Shown: positions 7,364 to 15,792 of the stretch, piece by piece
Numbering within the stretch: position 1 is the first letter of the stretch
Layout of the letters: each line of letters opens with the position of its first letter
Assembly: GCA_019428905.1 (NCBI GenBank)
Contig: JAHYJN010000028.1
Coordinates: 1-34,807, forward strand
DNA: 34,807 nucleotides
DNA from: Candidatus Brevefilum sp.
GTDB taxonomy: Bacteria; Chloroflexota; Anaerolineae; Anaerolineales; Anaerolineaceae
Direction of reading: 5' to 3'
Position numbers and translations under genes: made by a program
The notes under the pieces: model-generated
The model's input: the letters and a program-made list of their open reading frames with translations, nothing else
Database searches by the model: none
Told to the model about the DNA's origin: nothing

Positions 7364-9571
7364 TTACGGGTTTTCATCAATCACGGCAAAGACATGCACC
7401 AGGCCGTCCTGTCTTCCCACCACAACCAGGGATCCATCGGGTGAGACGGCCATATCCACGGGTAAGTTGGTCCCCTGGCTGGGAGGCGAGAATGGCAGAT
7501 AACCTAAACTGGCTCCGGTGGCGGTAGACCAAAATTCTAAGCCATCTGAGGATGCGACGATCAATACCGCACCATCGGGGGTGAACGCCAGTGTACGGCC
7601 GTCATCACCGGTCCCAGGCGGAAATGTCTGGGCTCTCCGGATGGGATCGGGGCCGCTCACCGGGACCAGCCAGGTGCTTGACCCGGTGATCCCCAAAAAA
7701 TGCCCATCGCGTGGTAGGGCGACATCTACCAGGCGTGCGTTGGCTGAGGCAAAAAGATCTGTGAAGTCTGATCCTGTGATTTGGTAAACCGAATTTTGGT
7801 TTCCCAGCAGGTATTGGTCCCCGGTAAGGATGCATTGTTCGAGTGAAATCATCTGGAAGGGGTCCGACCCGCCCGGGTTCAGGTTTTGGCGGCGAAAGCG
7901 GCCGTCAAGGTCCCAAATGCTGATCCTGCAATCCCGGCTGCCTGAGTGGAGGGTCCTCCCGTCCTGTGAAAACACCAGGCCGGTCACCGCAGCTAAATGG
8001 CCGCCAACAAGATCAAAATACTGACCCGCATCAAGTTCATAGATGCGCACGGTGCCATCGAGGAGACCGGCAGCCAAAAAACGGCCATCCGGTGAAAAAC
8101 GCAGTGCAGAAGCGCTGCCGTCCAAAACACCCAGCAGCTCGCCGTTCAACGGGCTGTAGACCCGGACCCAACCGTCCGTGTATCCAACTGCCAGGATGCT
8201 GCCATTGGGCGAAAAACGAACCTCGGTCAGCTGGCTGGGATGTTGATGGAGGGGGAATAAGAGCTTCCCATCGATGATAGACCGTTTTTCGATCGAACCA
8301 TCCATCCGGAGGCCGAAGAAATAGTCGGTATTTGGAGAGAAGGCGACCTCTGTAAAGTGGACGTTAATGTCCCAAACCAGTGACCCATCAATGGTCTGAC
8401 GGAATTCGGAGCGGAGATCATTGCGTGACACCAAGAACATGGCATTATCCGGGGTCAGCACGACCGTTTCAATTGGTGGGAGGGTTGGTTCCTGGGGGCA
8501 TGTCCAGGAGAATCCCCCACGTGTATTCCGACAGGTCGTCGGGGCATCAAAACACGGATCCGCCAGCTGCACGGGGTACTGATCGAGGTAATAGGAGATG
8601 TCCTCCTCAAGCAAGTTCCAATGTAAAATGGATGTGCCGTTGTTAATCAGGATGAAATCCCCGGTGGAAGAAGGCGCGATTTCACCTTGGAAGAGGGGAA
8701 TGCTTTCCCAATAGGCACGCGGCAGGGAAGATGGCAGGTCAAGCAAGCGTGTTTCTTCTGAAAAACCGATAAACTGGAGGGTTAAGTGATCTTGATTAAT
8801 GATTCCGACTAGGTCAGCCGGGGGGTTGACGTACGTGACCAGGCCGCGATCGATCACCAACGCACTCACTCCTCGCCAGGATGCGGTTGTCCAGCGGTTG
8901 ATGTAAAGGTTGTCATTTGTCTCAGTCAGGTAGGTGAGGTAGGCACCGCCCCCCGAGAAAAGCACCGTCACCTGGTGGGGACGGTTGAAGGGCACGCTGC
9001 TGGCCGTGAGCCGGGTGACCAGTGAAAAACGTTCGAGTTCGTAAATATCGATAATACCCTGCGACTGACCCAAAGCGATAGAAAGGTTATCGGGTGAGAA
9101 TCCGATGGATTGGACGGGGAAGGGGGTTGGAAGGGTTGTAATGTATCCAAAATTCAGGCTGTCATACAGGAACGCGCCGATTCCGGTGCCCACGGCAAGG
9201 GTATTACCATCTGGAGAGAGGACAATTGTATTGGCGCGGCCGTTTCCCCAGGCAGCAAGAACACCCAAGCGGTCGATGTTTTCTGGCAGGATGCTCTCGT
9301 TGAACAGTGGGATGGGGGTCAAAGACAGTCCCCGATCATCCCATTGCATCGTCTCGGTTGGTACCATTGTAGCTGTCAGGGTAGGTTTGGGTGTGGATGT
9401 CTGGGTGCGGGTCGGGCTGACGGTGTCTGAAGGTGTCAGACCCAGCGTTTTGCTAGGTGTTTGGGTGGTCGTTGTGATTTCTGCTGGTTCAGAGGTCTTT
9501 TTGCTACAGGATGCCAGCAGTAAGCTGCTGACCAGCAACCCAATGATGAGACTGGATAAATTTCTCTTCAT
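7364..9571 (-). CDS. WD40-type beta-propeller lipoprotein (735 aa)
   Basis: The frame is open upstream to 9697, but ATG 9571 is chosen because it begins a lipoprotein signal: MKRNLSS, hydrophobic core, lipobox LASC with lipidated C22. A Thr/Pro-rich linker (about residues 35-75) follows, then many WD40-like blades with the motif 'FSPDGxxLAxGxxDGxVxVY', for example VRFSPNGSILAVGYTDGWVR, RFSPDGRFLAAGLLDGTVRI and VFSQDGRTLHSGSRDCRISI. There are at least ten candidate blades, enough for one or two propellers. Such surface propellers usually bind proteins or glycans; no enzyme motif is seen. The ATG overlaps the upstream stop as ATGA (9571-9568), so the two genes are translationally coupled. Confidence 0.85.
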   Translation of the reverse strand: MKRNLSSLIIGLLVSSLLLASCSKKTSEPAEITTTTQTPSKTLGLTPSDTVSPTRTQTSTPKPTLTATMVPTETMQWDDRGLSLTPIPLFNESILPENIDRLGVLAAWGNGRANTIVLSPDGNTLAVGTGIGAFLYDSLNFGYITTLPTPFPVQSIGFSPDNLSIALGQSQGIIDIYELERFSLVTRLTASSVPFNRPHQVTVLFSGGGAYLTYLTETNDNLYINRWTTASWRGVSALVIDRGLVTYVNPPADLVGIINQDHLTLQFIGFSEETRLLDLPSSLPRAYWESIPLFQGEIAPSSTGDFILINNGTSILHWNLLEEDISYYLDQYPVQLADPCFDAPTTCRNTRGGFSWTCPQEPTLPPIETVVLTPDNAMFLVSRNDLRSEFRQTIDGSLVWDINVHFTEVAFSPNTDYFFGLRMDGSIEKRSIIDGKLLFPLHQHPSQLTEVRFSPNGSILAVGYTDGWVRVYSPLNGELLGVLDGSASALRFSPDGRFLAAGLLDGTVRIYELDAGQYFDLVGGHLAAVTGLVFSQDGRTLHSGSRDCRISIWDLDGRFRRQNLNPGGSDPFQMISLEQCILTGDQYLLGNQNSVYQITGSDFTDLFASANARLVDVALPRDGHFLGITGSSTWLVPVSGPDPIRRAQTFPPGTGDDGRTLAFTPDGAVLIVASSDGLEFWSTATGASLGYLPFSPPSQGTNLPVDMAVSPDGSLVVVGRQDGLVHVFAVIDENP

Positions 9572-11958
9572 ACCTGTGCCTGCCTTTGATCGCTTTGGAT
9601 GACCAGGGGTTTCGTATCCTGGCCCTGGTATTGTGTGCCATCCGGAAAGACGATCTGTGTGTGAATGCCGTCTCTTCGCACCCATAGACCCTGCCAACGC
9701 ACTTCAATCGGCCAGGGAAATGGGTTGCAGCCCCAAATCGCAACCCGGTCTGGACGAATGAGTTTGATCCCTGCGATTTTCAGGAATAGACTTAAGGGGG
9801 CCAGCCCTGTGATGGCATTAGCCTGGCCTTGCGGGAAACCACCGGCGAGGTCGTGCGCAGGGAAAAAGCCTTTGAAATCTTGTAAACCATGAAGAATGGC
9901 CTTCATCAGGTTGGAAAAACCTGCCGCAGCTTCTTGCTGCAGCCCTTCCCGGGTCAGACCATCGATGATGAGGGTGTTCCAGAGAACGTTCACTTGCTCT
10001 CGTAATCCCACGGGTAGGGGATGCTCACCAGCCCAGGTTTCAGGGATGCCAAAAACATAGCCAGGTTTTTGCCAATCGATATGCGTATTAATTAGCGCTG
10101 TACTTTGTTCTTTGGTCAGTCCTCCCGACCATAGGGGAAGAAAACAGGAGATGTCGGGTTGAGAATAATCTGCGGTCTCGATCAGAAAACGGTCTTCTTG
10201 ATTAAAACCTTCGAAGGACAGCGATATTAACTCGGAAAACAGGTGATGGGTCGTGAGGTGGGCCTGACCGGCAACCCAACGCAATTCGGGTGCCCGAAAT
10301 TGTTCTTTGATTTGTCCTCCCTCATGATCGCGGCCTTCAATGTAAACCACACAGGCTCGTGTGCGTTCATCTGCCGTGGTCAGGTGAACCTGGAGCCTTA
10401 GGGGCTGGACAAAGTGTTTTTGGATGGAAAGTTGCGGCTGAACGCGCCCGGGATAATAGATCTCACGTGAGGGTGAACGCCGTGATTGCAGGTCACGATA
10501 GGTGAACAGTTTTTGTTCATCATCCCATAAGGCAAGGATCTCATCCTGATATTTTTTCCGAATTTTTCCGTAACGAAGACGAGCAGATCGATCGCCTAAT
10601 ATTTGGGCAATCTTTTGGAGGGCCTGGGCTTCCCTGTGCAGCATGGCAGCCAAAGCAGGGCTGAGTGTGGACCGGATATCAAGCCCTTTGCCGGTCGCAT
10701 CCCAAATATCATAATTAAAAAGTCCCGTTTCAAGCTGGAGTTGGGCAGGGTTTTCCCAGTGTGGCGGACAGGTAGGGTCAGAATCGCGTTTGGCCAGCCA
10801 ACCGGAATCAAAGAAACGCTGCAGCACAGGGAAAGCCTGCCGTAAAAATTCATCATCCTGGTTGATTTCAAACAGCGCTAGGCAGAGCGTGGCGAGCAAA
10901 GGGGCTTCGTTAATTGGACTGCCGGTGAATCCTCGATGAACGCGGGATGCCAGCATACCTTGGTCATCCACCCGGTGGATGAATTGCCCAACCAGTTGTG
11001 AGAGATGTGCCTGATGTGCCGGGAGGATCACCTGTGCCAGGTGAAGGATATCCAGCAAGGTGAGGTTGTCTAAGGCCTCAATTTCGGGACGGAAGAGCAT
11101 TGGTTTATCGGGCAGGCGCGTCCTGATAAAGGTGGGCTTCCCCCCTTCAGCGTCTGGATTGACAAGGTGGGTGAGGGCGTTAGCCTGGGCCAAGTAAAAG
11201 GCAGTATCCCAATCTTTCTCACCAGTGGTGATGTGGATCGTGTGCCCGGCATGAGATTTGATCTGTATTTGCGCGTCCTTGTACCAGGTTGGGGATGCCC
11301 ATTGCCTGGCTGACTTCAACGAAGCTGCTTGGCTGGTTTTGGAAACGAGTGCCCAGTGCAAATCCACAGGTTTTCCAGGTTCGATGGTTACTTCAGCACA
11401 CAATGCAGGGTAAGGATTACTGGTCCCTGAAGGGCCACCGCTCATAAATAGCACCGGAAAGAGCTCATCGGTTTCTCCGGCGAGGATCTGGTTGCCGCCA
11501 ACCCGTTCCGGGTGGGTCGGGCTGCCTTTACCCATTGGGATTAGGATGGCTGCCAGCTCACAGTCCAGGGTGATTGACGTTTGGGCCGAATTGCTGATAT
11601 TGATCGTGCCAACCAGGGCATCCGGTTCTGGTATAAAGCAGGATAGTTGAACATCGATACCATGGATGAAGCTGTAGCTAACTTCGAGGGTGCCAGGTGT
11701 ATAGCCGGTTACTGTTGGCAGCACGGAAAAATGGTCTGGTTTGGTCAACCGTTGGTGATCGACGACAATATTGGGAAATAAGCGCATCGACCTTGCCCGT
11801 AAATGATAGGTGGTCTGCAAGTAGAAGGCCGCTATGTCTGAAGAATCCAAACATAATGCCCAGATTTGGTCATTTTCCGCTGTGAAGGCAAGAAAATCGC
11901 CATCAGGTGCCAGGATAAAGGCTTGGGGTCCATCTCGGTTGACAGCAAGGGGTTGCAT
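9568..11958 (-). CDS. Six-hairpin (alpha/alpha barrel) glycosidase-like protein (796 aa)
   Basis: The N-terminal 250 residues are beta-rich (VSYSFIHGIDVQLSCFIPE). The rest looks like an (alpha/alpha)6 toroid of the amylo-alpha-1,6-glucosidase/GH63-like group. Supporting segments are FDSGWLAKRDSDPTCPPHW, GLFNYDIWDATGKGLDI, REAQALQKIAQILGD followed by KIRKKYQDEILALWDDE, and the C-terminal GGFPQGQANAITGLAPLSLF and VAIWGCNPFPWPIEVRW. No signal peptide is seen, so it is probably cytoplasmic. I cannot name the catalytic acids or substrate with confidence. Its stop codon overlaps the start of the beta-propeller lipoprotein gene, although that product is exported, which is an odd pairing. No strong ribosome site precedes ATG 11958. 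Confidence 0.65.
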   Translation of the reverse strand: MQPLAVNRDGPQAFILAPDGDFLAFTAENDQIWALCLDSSDIAAFYLQTTYHLRARSMRLFPNIVVDHQRLTKPDHFSVLPTVTGYTPGTLEVSYSFIHGIDVQLSCFIPEPDALVGTINISNSAQTSITLDCELAAILIPMGKGSPTHPERVGGNQILAGETDELFPVLFMSGGPSGTSNPYPALCAEVTIEPGKPVDLHWALVSKTSQAASLKSARQWASPTWYKDAQIQIKSHAGHTIHITTGEKDWDTAFYLAQANALTHLVNPDAEGGKPTFIRTRLPDKPMLFRPEIEALDNLTLLDILHLAQVILPAHQAHLSQLVGQFIHRVDDQGMLASRVHRGFTGSPINEAPLLATLCLALFEINQDDEFLRQAFPVLQRFFDSGWLAKRDSDPTCPPHWENPAQLQLETGLFNYDIWDATGKGLDIRSTLSPALAAMLHREAQALQKIAQILGDRSARLRYGKIRKKYQDEILALWDDEQKLFTYRDLQSRRSPSREIYYPGRVQPQLSIQKHFVQPLRLQVHLTTADERTRACVVYIEGRDHEGGQIKEQFRAPELRWVAGQAHLTTHHLFSELISLSFEGFNQEDRFLIETADYSQPDISCFLPLWSGGLTKEQSTALINTHIDWQKPGYVFGIPETWAGEHPLPVGLREQVNVLWNTLIIDGLTREGLQQEAAAGFSNLMKAILHGLQDFKGFFPAHDLAGGFPQGQANAITGLAPLSLFLKIAGIKLIRPDRVAIWGCNPFPWPIEVRWQGLWVRRDGIHTQIVFPDGTQYQGQDTKPLVIQSDQRQAQV

Positions 11959-12076
11959 ATCTCAATTTTACCAATGATTAGGGCTGGGTGACCCAATTTC
12001 CTCTTCCCGGTATTTAGAAACTGTGAAAGTGGGGGAACATTTAAATGACCCACAGCGTCTATATCTCAAGGATGAA

Positions 12077-12094
12077 TTGTGCTAGAATAAGGCC
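12077..12094 (+). promoter_or_regulatory. Extended -10 promoter giving a probably leaderless mRNA
   Basis: TGCTAGAAT (TAGAAT at 12083-12088) is an extended -10 element. A start 7 nt after it falls on the ATG at 12095, so the transcript would have no leader. AAGG at 12089-12092 is only 2 nt from the ATG, too near for a ribosome site. No good -35 is present. The 14-mer TTGTGCTAGAATAA is identical to the -10 region of the nusA promoter (19827-19840). Confidence 0.55.
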
Positions 12095-15000
12095 ATGTCT
12101 GACAAAAACGAACACGACACAAATAACATGGATCAACAGCCAGAAGAACCCCGTTCTGAAGAAGTCTCGAACCAGGGCTCCTTGGAAGATGAAGACACCC
12201 AAGAAATCAAAATTGGTTCAGACAGGGTGGATGAGCGCTCAGATGAGTCAGCGATAACCGAGGATCAAGCTGAGCCGCCTTCTGAATGGGTGGCTGAACT
12301 CGATGCTGATGATAAATCCGAATTGGACGAATCCAAACCTGAGACGCCTGAGGTAGGCGAACCTGAACTGGAAGAATGGGCATCGGAGGAACTCGGCGAC
12401 GAGGATCTTGATCTGGTAGATCCAGGCTTGGACGAACTCGATGAGGAAGAATTGCGCCAACCACCGGAAGAACCTGATGCCGCTGATGGTTGGTGGGCGG
12501 GAGCCCCGTTTACGCCCATCGATGATCTCGATGACGAAGATACCCAGCCGATCAATCTGGGACCGGAAAGTGATGCCGAAACCCGGGCTATCCCCACCGG
12601 CATGGCGATGGACCCCAGTGCGGATACGCGAGTCACTCCGGTGCAACCTACAAGGGATGACGAAAAAGCAACGCGTGCGATTCCCGTGGATCGCGGGTTT
12701 GATCCACGGGGGGCAACCCGCGTGACGCCTGCTGACCAAGGACCTCAACGCAGTTCGGATGACATACCGACCATTCCCCCGCCGCACGTTCCGAACGATT
12801 GGACGCCGCAAAGAGCTACACTGCCCAGGCATGTCAGTGAAGTCGATGCACAGGCCACACGGGTGACCCCGGCGGCTTACCAAGGTGCTAACCGCACCCC
12901 AACCCAGGCTCGGACGCCGCAGCCCAGCCCAAAGCCAGGCCGTCGCCCTACGGAGACAGCCCGTCCGCAAAAGCCAGTTAAGAAGAAATCATTTGGGGCG
13001 CGATTACTCAGATTTTTCTTAATCCTGTTTACCCTGTTGATCTTGGCGGCGATCATCGCTGGATCTTATGGGATTTACCAATATTTCCGGATCAAATCCA
13101 CGCTGCCCAACGTCAACGAATTGCGAGATCGCGCGGCACAATTTGAAACCACGCGCATCCTAGACCGTAATGGAAACGTGTTGTATGAGATCCTGGATCC
13201 CAACGCTGGGCGGCGAACCTACGTCCCGCTGGATGAAATTTCACCTTATTTGATCGCAGCGACGATTGCCACCGAGGATAAGGATTTTTATACCCACCCT
13301 GGCTTTGATTTATTGGCCGTGACCCGGGCGTTATGGCAAAACTATACCGCAGGTGAAATCCGCTCAGGTGCTTCAACGATCACTCAGCAGTTAGCCCGTG
13401 CCTTGCTGCTCGATCCAATGGAACGTTACGACCAATCTTACGAACGCAAAGCGCGCGAAATCGTTTTAGCTTACGAAATCACACGCTTGTATTCGAAGGA
13501 AGAGATTCTCGAGCTGTATCTGAATGAGAACTATTACGGCAATATGGCTTATGGCGTTCAGGCGGCGTCTGAAACGTATTTCAACACGAATGCAGGTTCG
13601 CTGAATTTATTCCAATCTTCTTTTTTGGCAGGGCTACCCCAGGCACCTTCAGTTTACGACATTTATAATAACCGGGAAGCCACATTGTACCGACAGCGGT
13701 CTGTGCTGGTCTTGATGTATGAAGCAAGCCGTGAGCGCAACTGCATTGAGATCGGTTCTGGCCGGCCACCGGTGTGTGTGGCTTATGAGGACGCGACAAA
13801 GGCCGGGATTGACCTGGAAAATTATGTATTTCCCGAGATTACTTTCAGCATGCGCTACCCCCATTGGGTGGTTTATGTCCGTTCTTTATTAGAGCAGGAA
13901 TTTGATCCTCAAACCATCTACCGCAGCGGCTTCACGGTCCACACGACGTTGGACCCCAGCTTGCAAAATGAGGCGGAACGTATCGTAGCAGCCCAAGTGG
14001 CTGCCCTGGCTGATAATAACGCCAGGAATGGCGCCCTAATTGCGATGGATCCTAACACCGGCGAAATTTTGGCGATGGTGGGGTCAGCAGATTTTCATAA
14101 CGATGCCATATCCGGCCAGGTGAATATGACCTTATCCCAAACACGTCAACCCGGATCGGCCATTAAACCCCTGACCTATGTCGCTGCATTTGAAATGGGG
14201 TGGACCCCCGCAACATTGATCTGGGATGTGCCCACTGAGTTTCCACCTTCAACGGATCCCTTTGACACCAGCCCGGTGTATAAACCGGTGAATTATGATA
14301 GAAGGTTCCACGGGCCAGTTACGGTCCGATCGGCTTTAGCCAATTCGTATAACATACCGGCCGTCAAAGCCCTGGAGTTTGTGGGTGTCTACGATGATCC
14401 CAATACCTCGGTGGAGGAAGGCCTGATCTCCTTTGCCCGCCGGCTGGGTATCACTAGCCTGACGCGCAACGAATATGGCCTGTCGTTGACCCTGGGTGGA
14501 GGCGAAGTCAGCCTGATGGAGTTAACATCCGCCTTTGCGACCTTCGCCAATGAAGGGCGCATGATGCCAATGGTGGCGATCTCAAAGATTGTGGATCATA
14601 CGGGCAACGTGGTGTATGAGTTTGAACCCCCGATTGGCTCCCAGGTTGTCAGGGTAGAGCATGCTTATTTGATCTCCGACATCCTGGCGGACAAGAATGC
14701 CCGTATCCCGATGTTTGGCACCAACCCGGTGATCAACCTGCCCTTTCAAGCTGCTGTCAAGACCGGTACGACCAACGATTTTCGTGATAACTGGACTGTT
14801 GGCTACACGCCTGACGTGGTGGTCGGCACCTGGGTGGGAAATGCCGACTATACCCCGATGGTCAACACCACCGGGTTAACCGGTGCGGGACCGATATGGG
14901 CGCAATTTATGACGTTTGCCATCAATGAAATGATGGGCGGTACGCCATCGCCCTTTGTCCGACCTCCCGGCATTGTTGACCGGGTGGTGTGCAGCGTCTC

Positions 15001-15748
15001 GGGTACCGAGCCTTCTGAATGGTGCCCGCAGCAGCGCAGTGAGATCTTCGCTGCAGACCAGCCCCCAAAACCGAAGACTGAAGACCTTTGGAAGCAGGTC
15101 GTGATCGATACCTGGACGGGCTTGGCATTTTCGGATGCCTGCAGCGATTTTGTCGATGAAGTATTTGCTGCCAATGTGACGGATCCCTGGGCTCGGCGCT
15201 GGTTGAGGGACGAATCTGAAGGTCAATCATGGGTTAATAACCTGGGCTTTACGACACCACTGGTGTTTGTGCCAGAGCGCGCTTGCCGGGCTGATGACCC
15301 CCGCCCGGTGATCACCCTGACAGGGCTCACGGACGGGCAGACAATTTCAACCAGCCCATTCGAAATTCAAGGGATGATCACTGCCACCCAAAACTTTGAT
15401 TATTTCCGCATCGAATGGGGTGAAGGTGCAGAACCTTCCTCCTGGGAGGTGCTGGTCGATAATGAACGCGATCCGCAAGAGACCCCCGGTCTTCTGCACG
15501 AATGGGACTTGGAAGAAATCGAACCGGGTGTGATTACGTTGAGGATCTACATCCATAGCACCGAAGATACCTATGCCGAGAAGTTGTTCCGGTTGAATAT
15601 CCAGGTGCCGACGCCCACGCCGACTTCGTCTCCAACGCCAACAGAAACGCCGACCATCACCGTCACACCAACCCCTACGGAGACCCTGACCCCGACACCG
15701 ACTGAAACACCAACCCCCACCCCAACGGAGACGCCTGCGGGACCGTAG
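12095..15748 (+). CDS. Class A penicillin-binding protein with long acidic cytoplasmic tail (1217 aa)
   Basis: It is a bifunctional peptidoglycan synthase. Residues 1-295 are an acidic, Pro-rich cytoplasmic region with repeated Thr motifs. One membrane helix follows (about 303-327). The GT51 glycosyltransferase has EDKDFYTHPG (catalytic E394) and SGASTITQQLARALLL. The transpeptidase has S687-AIK, S750-YN and K888-TG. A beta-rich domain of about 100 residues (about 1060-1170) and a Thr/Pro tail of about 48 residues end the protein. At 1217 aa it is much longer than the usual 700-850. It is divergent from the glycosidase-like gene. ATG 12095 looks leaderless. A shorter start inside the acidic region is unlikely, since the acidic frame is continuous and low in stop-free alternatives. 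Confidence 0.95.
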   Translation: MSDKNEHDTNNMDQQPEEPRSEEVSNQGSLEDEDTQEIKIGSDRVDERSDESAITEDQAEPPSEWVAELDADDKSELDESKPETPEVGEPELEEWASEELGDEDLDLVDPGLDELDEEELRQPPEEPDAADGWWAGAPFTPIDDLDDEDTQPINLGPESDAETRAIPTGMAMDPSADTRVTPVQPTRDDEKATRAIPVDRGFDPRGATRVTPADQGPQRSSDDIPTIPPPHVPNDWTPQRATLPRHVSEVDAQATRVTPAAYQGANRTPTQARTPQPSPKPGRRPTETARPQKPVKKKSFGARLLRFFLILFTLLILAAIIAGSYGIYQYFRIKSTLPNVNELRDRAAQFETTRILDRNGNVLYEILDPNAGRRTYVPLDEISPYLIAATIATEDKDFYTHPGFDLLAVTRALWQNYTAGEIRSGASTITQQLARALLLDPMERYDQSYERKAREIVLAYEITRLYSKEEILELYLNENYYGNMAYGVQAASETYFNTNAGSLNLFQSSFLAGLPQAPSVYDIYNNREATLYRQRSVLVLMYEASRERNCIEIGSGRPPVCVAYEDATKAGIDLENYVFPEITFSMRYPHWVVYVRSLLEQEFDPQTIYRSGFTVHTTLDPSLQNEAERIVAAQVAALADNNARNGALIAMDPNTGEILAMVGSADFHNDAISGQVNMTLSQTRQPGSAIKPLTYVAAFEMGWTPATLIWDVPTEFPPSTDPFDTSPVYKPVNYDRRFHGPVTVRSALANSYNIPAVKALEFVGVYDDPNTSVEEGLISFARRLGITSLTRNEYGLSLTLGGGEVSLMELTSAFATFANEGRMMPMVAISKIVDHTGNVVYEFEPPIGSQVVRVEHAYLISDILADKNARIPMFGTNPVINLPFQAAVKTGTTNDFRDNWTVGYTPDVVVGTWVGNADYTPMVNTTGLTGAGPIWAQFMTFAINEMMGGTPSPFVRPPGIVDRVVCSVSGTEPSEWCPQQRSEIFAADQPPKPKTEDLWKQVVIDTWTGLAFSDACSDFVDEVFAANVTDPWARRWLRDESEGQSWVNNLGFTTPLVFVPERACRADDPRPVITLTGLTDGQTISTSPFEIQGMITATQNFDYFRIEWGEGAEPSSWEVLVDNERDPQETPGLLHEWDLEEIEPGVITLRIYIHSTEDTYAEKLFRLNIQVPTPTPTSSPTPTETPTITVTPTPTETLTPTPTETPTPTPTETPAGP
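15601..15745 (+). repeat. Thr/Pro-coding short tandem repeat at the 3' end of the PBP gene
   Basis: The last 145 coding bases are degenerate repeats of ACNCCNACNGAN units encoding (TPTPTET)n. They encode an extracellular, possibly glycosylated wall-spanning tail, similar in style to the linker of the beta-propeller lipoprotein. Such DNA is prone to slippage, so length may vary between strains. Confidence 0.8.
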
Positions 15749-15755
15749 CCGCAGG
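15734..15755. terminator. Small hairpin across the PBP stop codon, between convergent genes
   Basis: CCTGCGG (15734-15740) pairs with CCGCAGG (15749-15755); the TAG stop lies in the loop. No T-run follows directly, although TTTTTT occurs at about 15788. Terminator function is uncertain. Confidence 0.3.
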
Positions 15756-15792
15756 TAAGAGATTCATCTAGCATCGGATTAAGCGGTGTTTT

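Noticed and set aside
12248-12970. Long minus-strand open frame opposite the PBP tail
   Set aside because: It is antisense to the acidic repeat region, has no recognisable domain or ribosome site, and its composition mirrors the coding strand.
15571-15774. Minus-strand frame with a VGVGVG pattern
   Set aside because: It is the mirror of the Thr/Pro-coding repeat and not a real protein.
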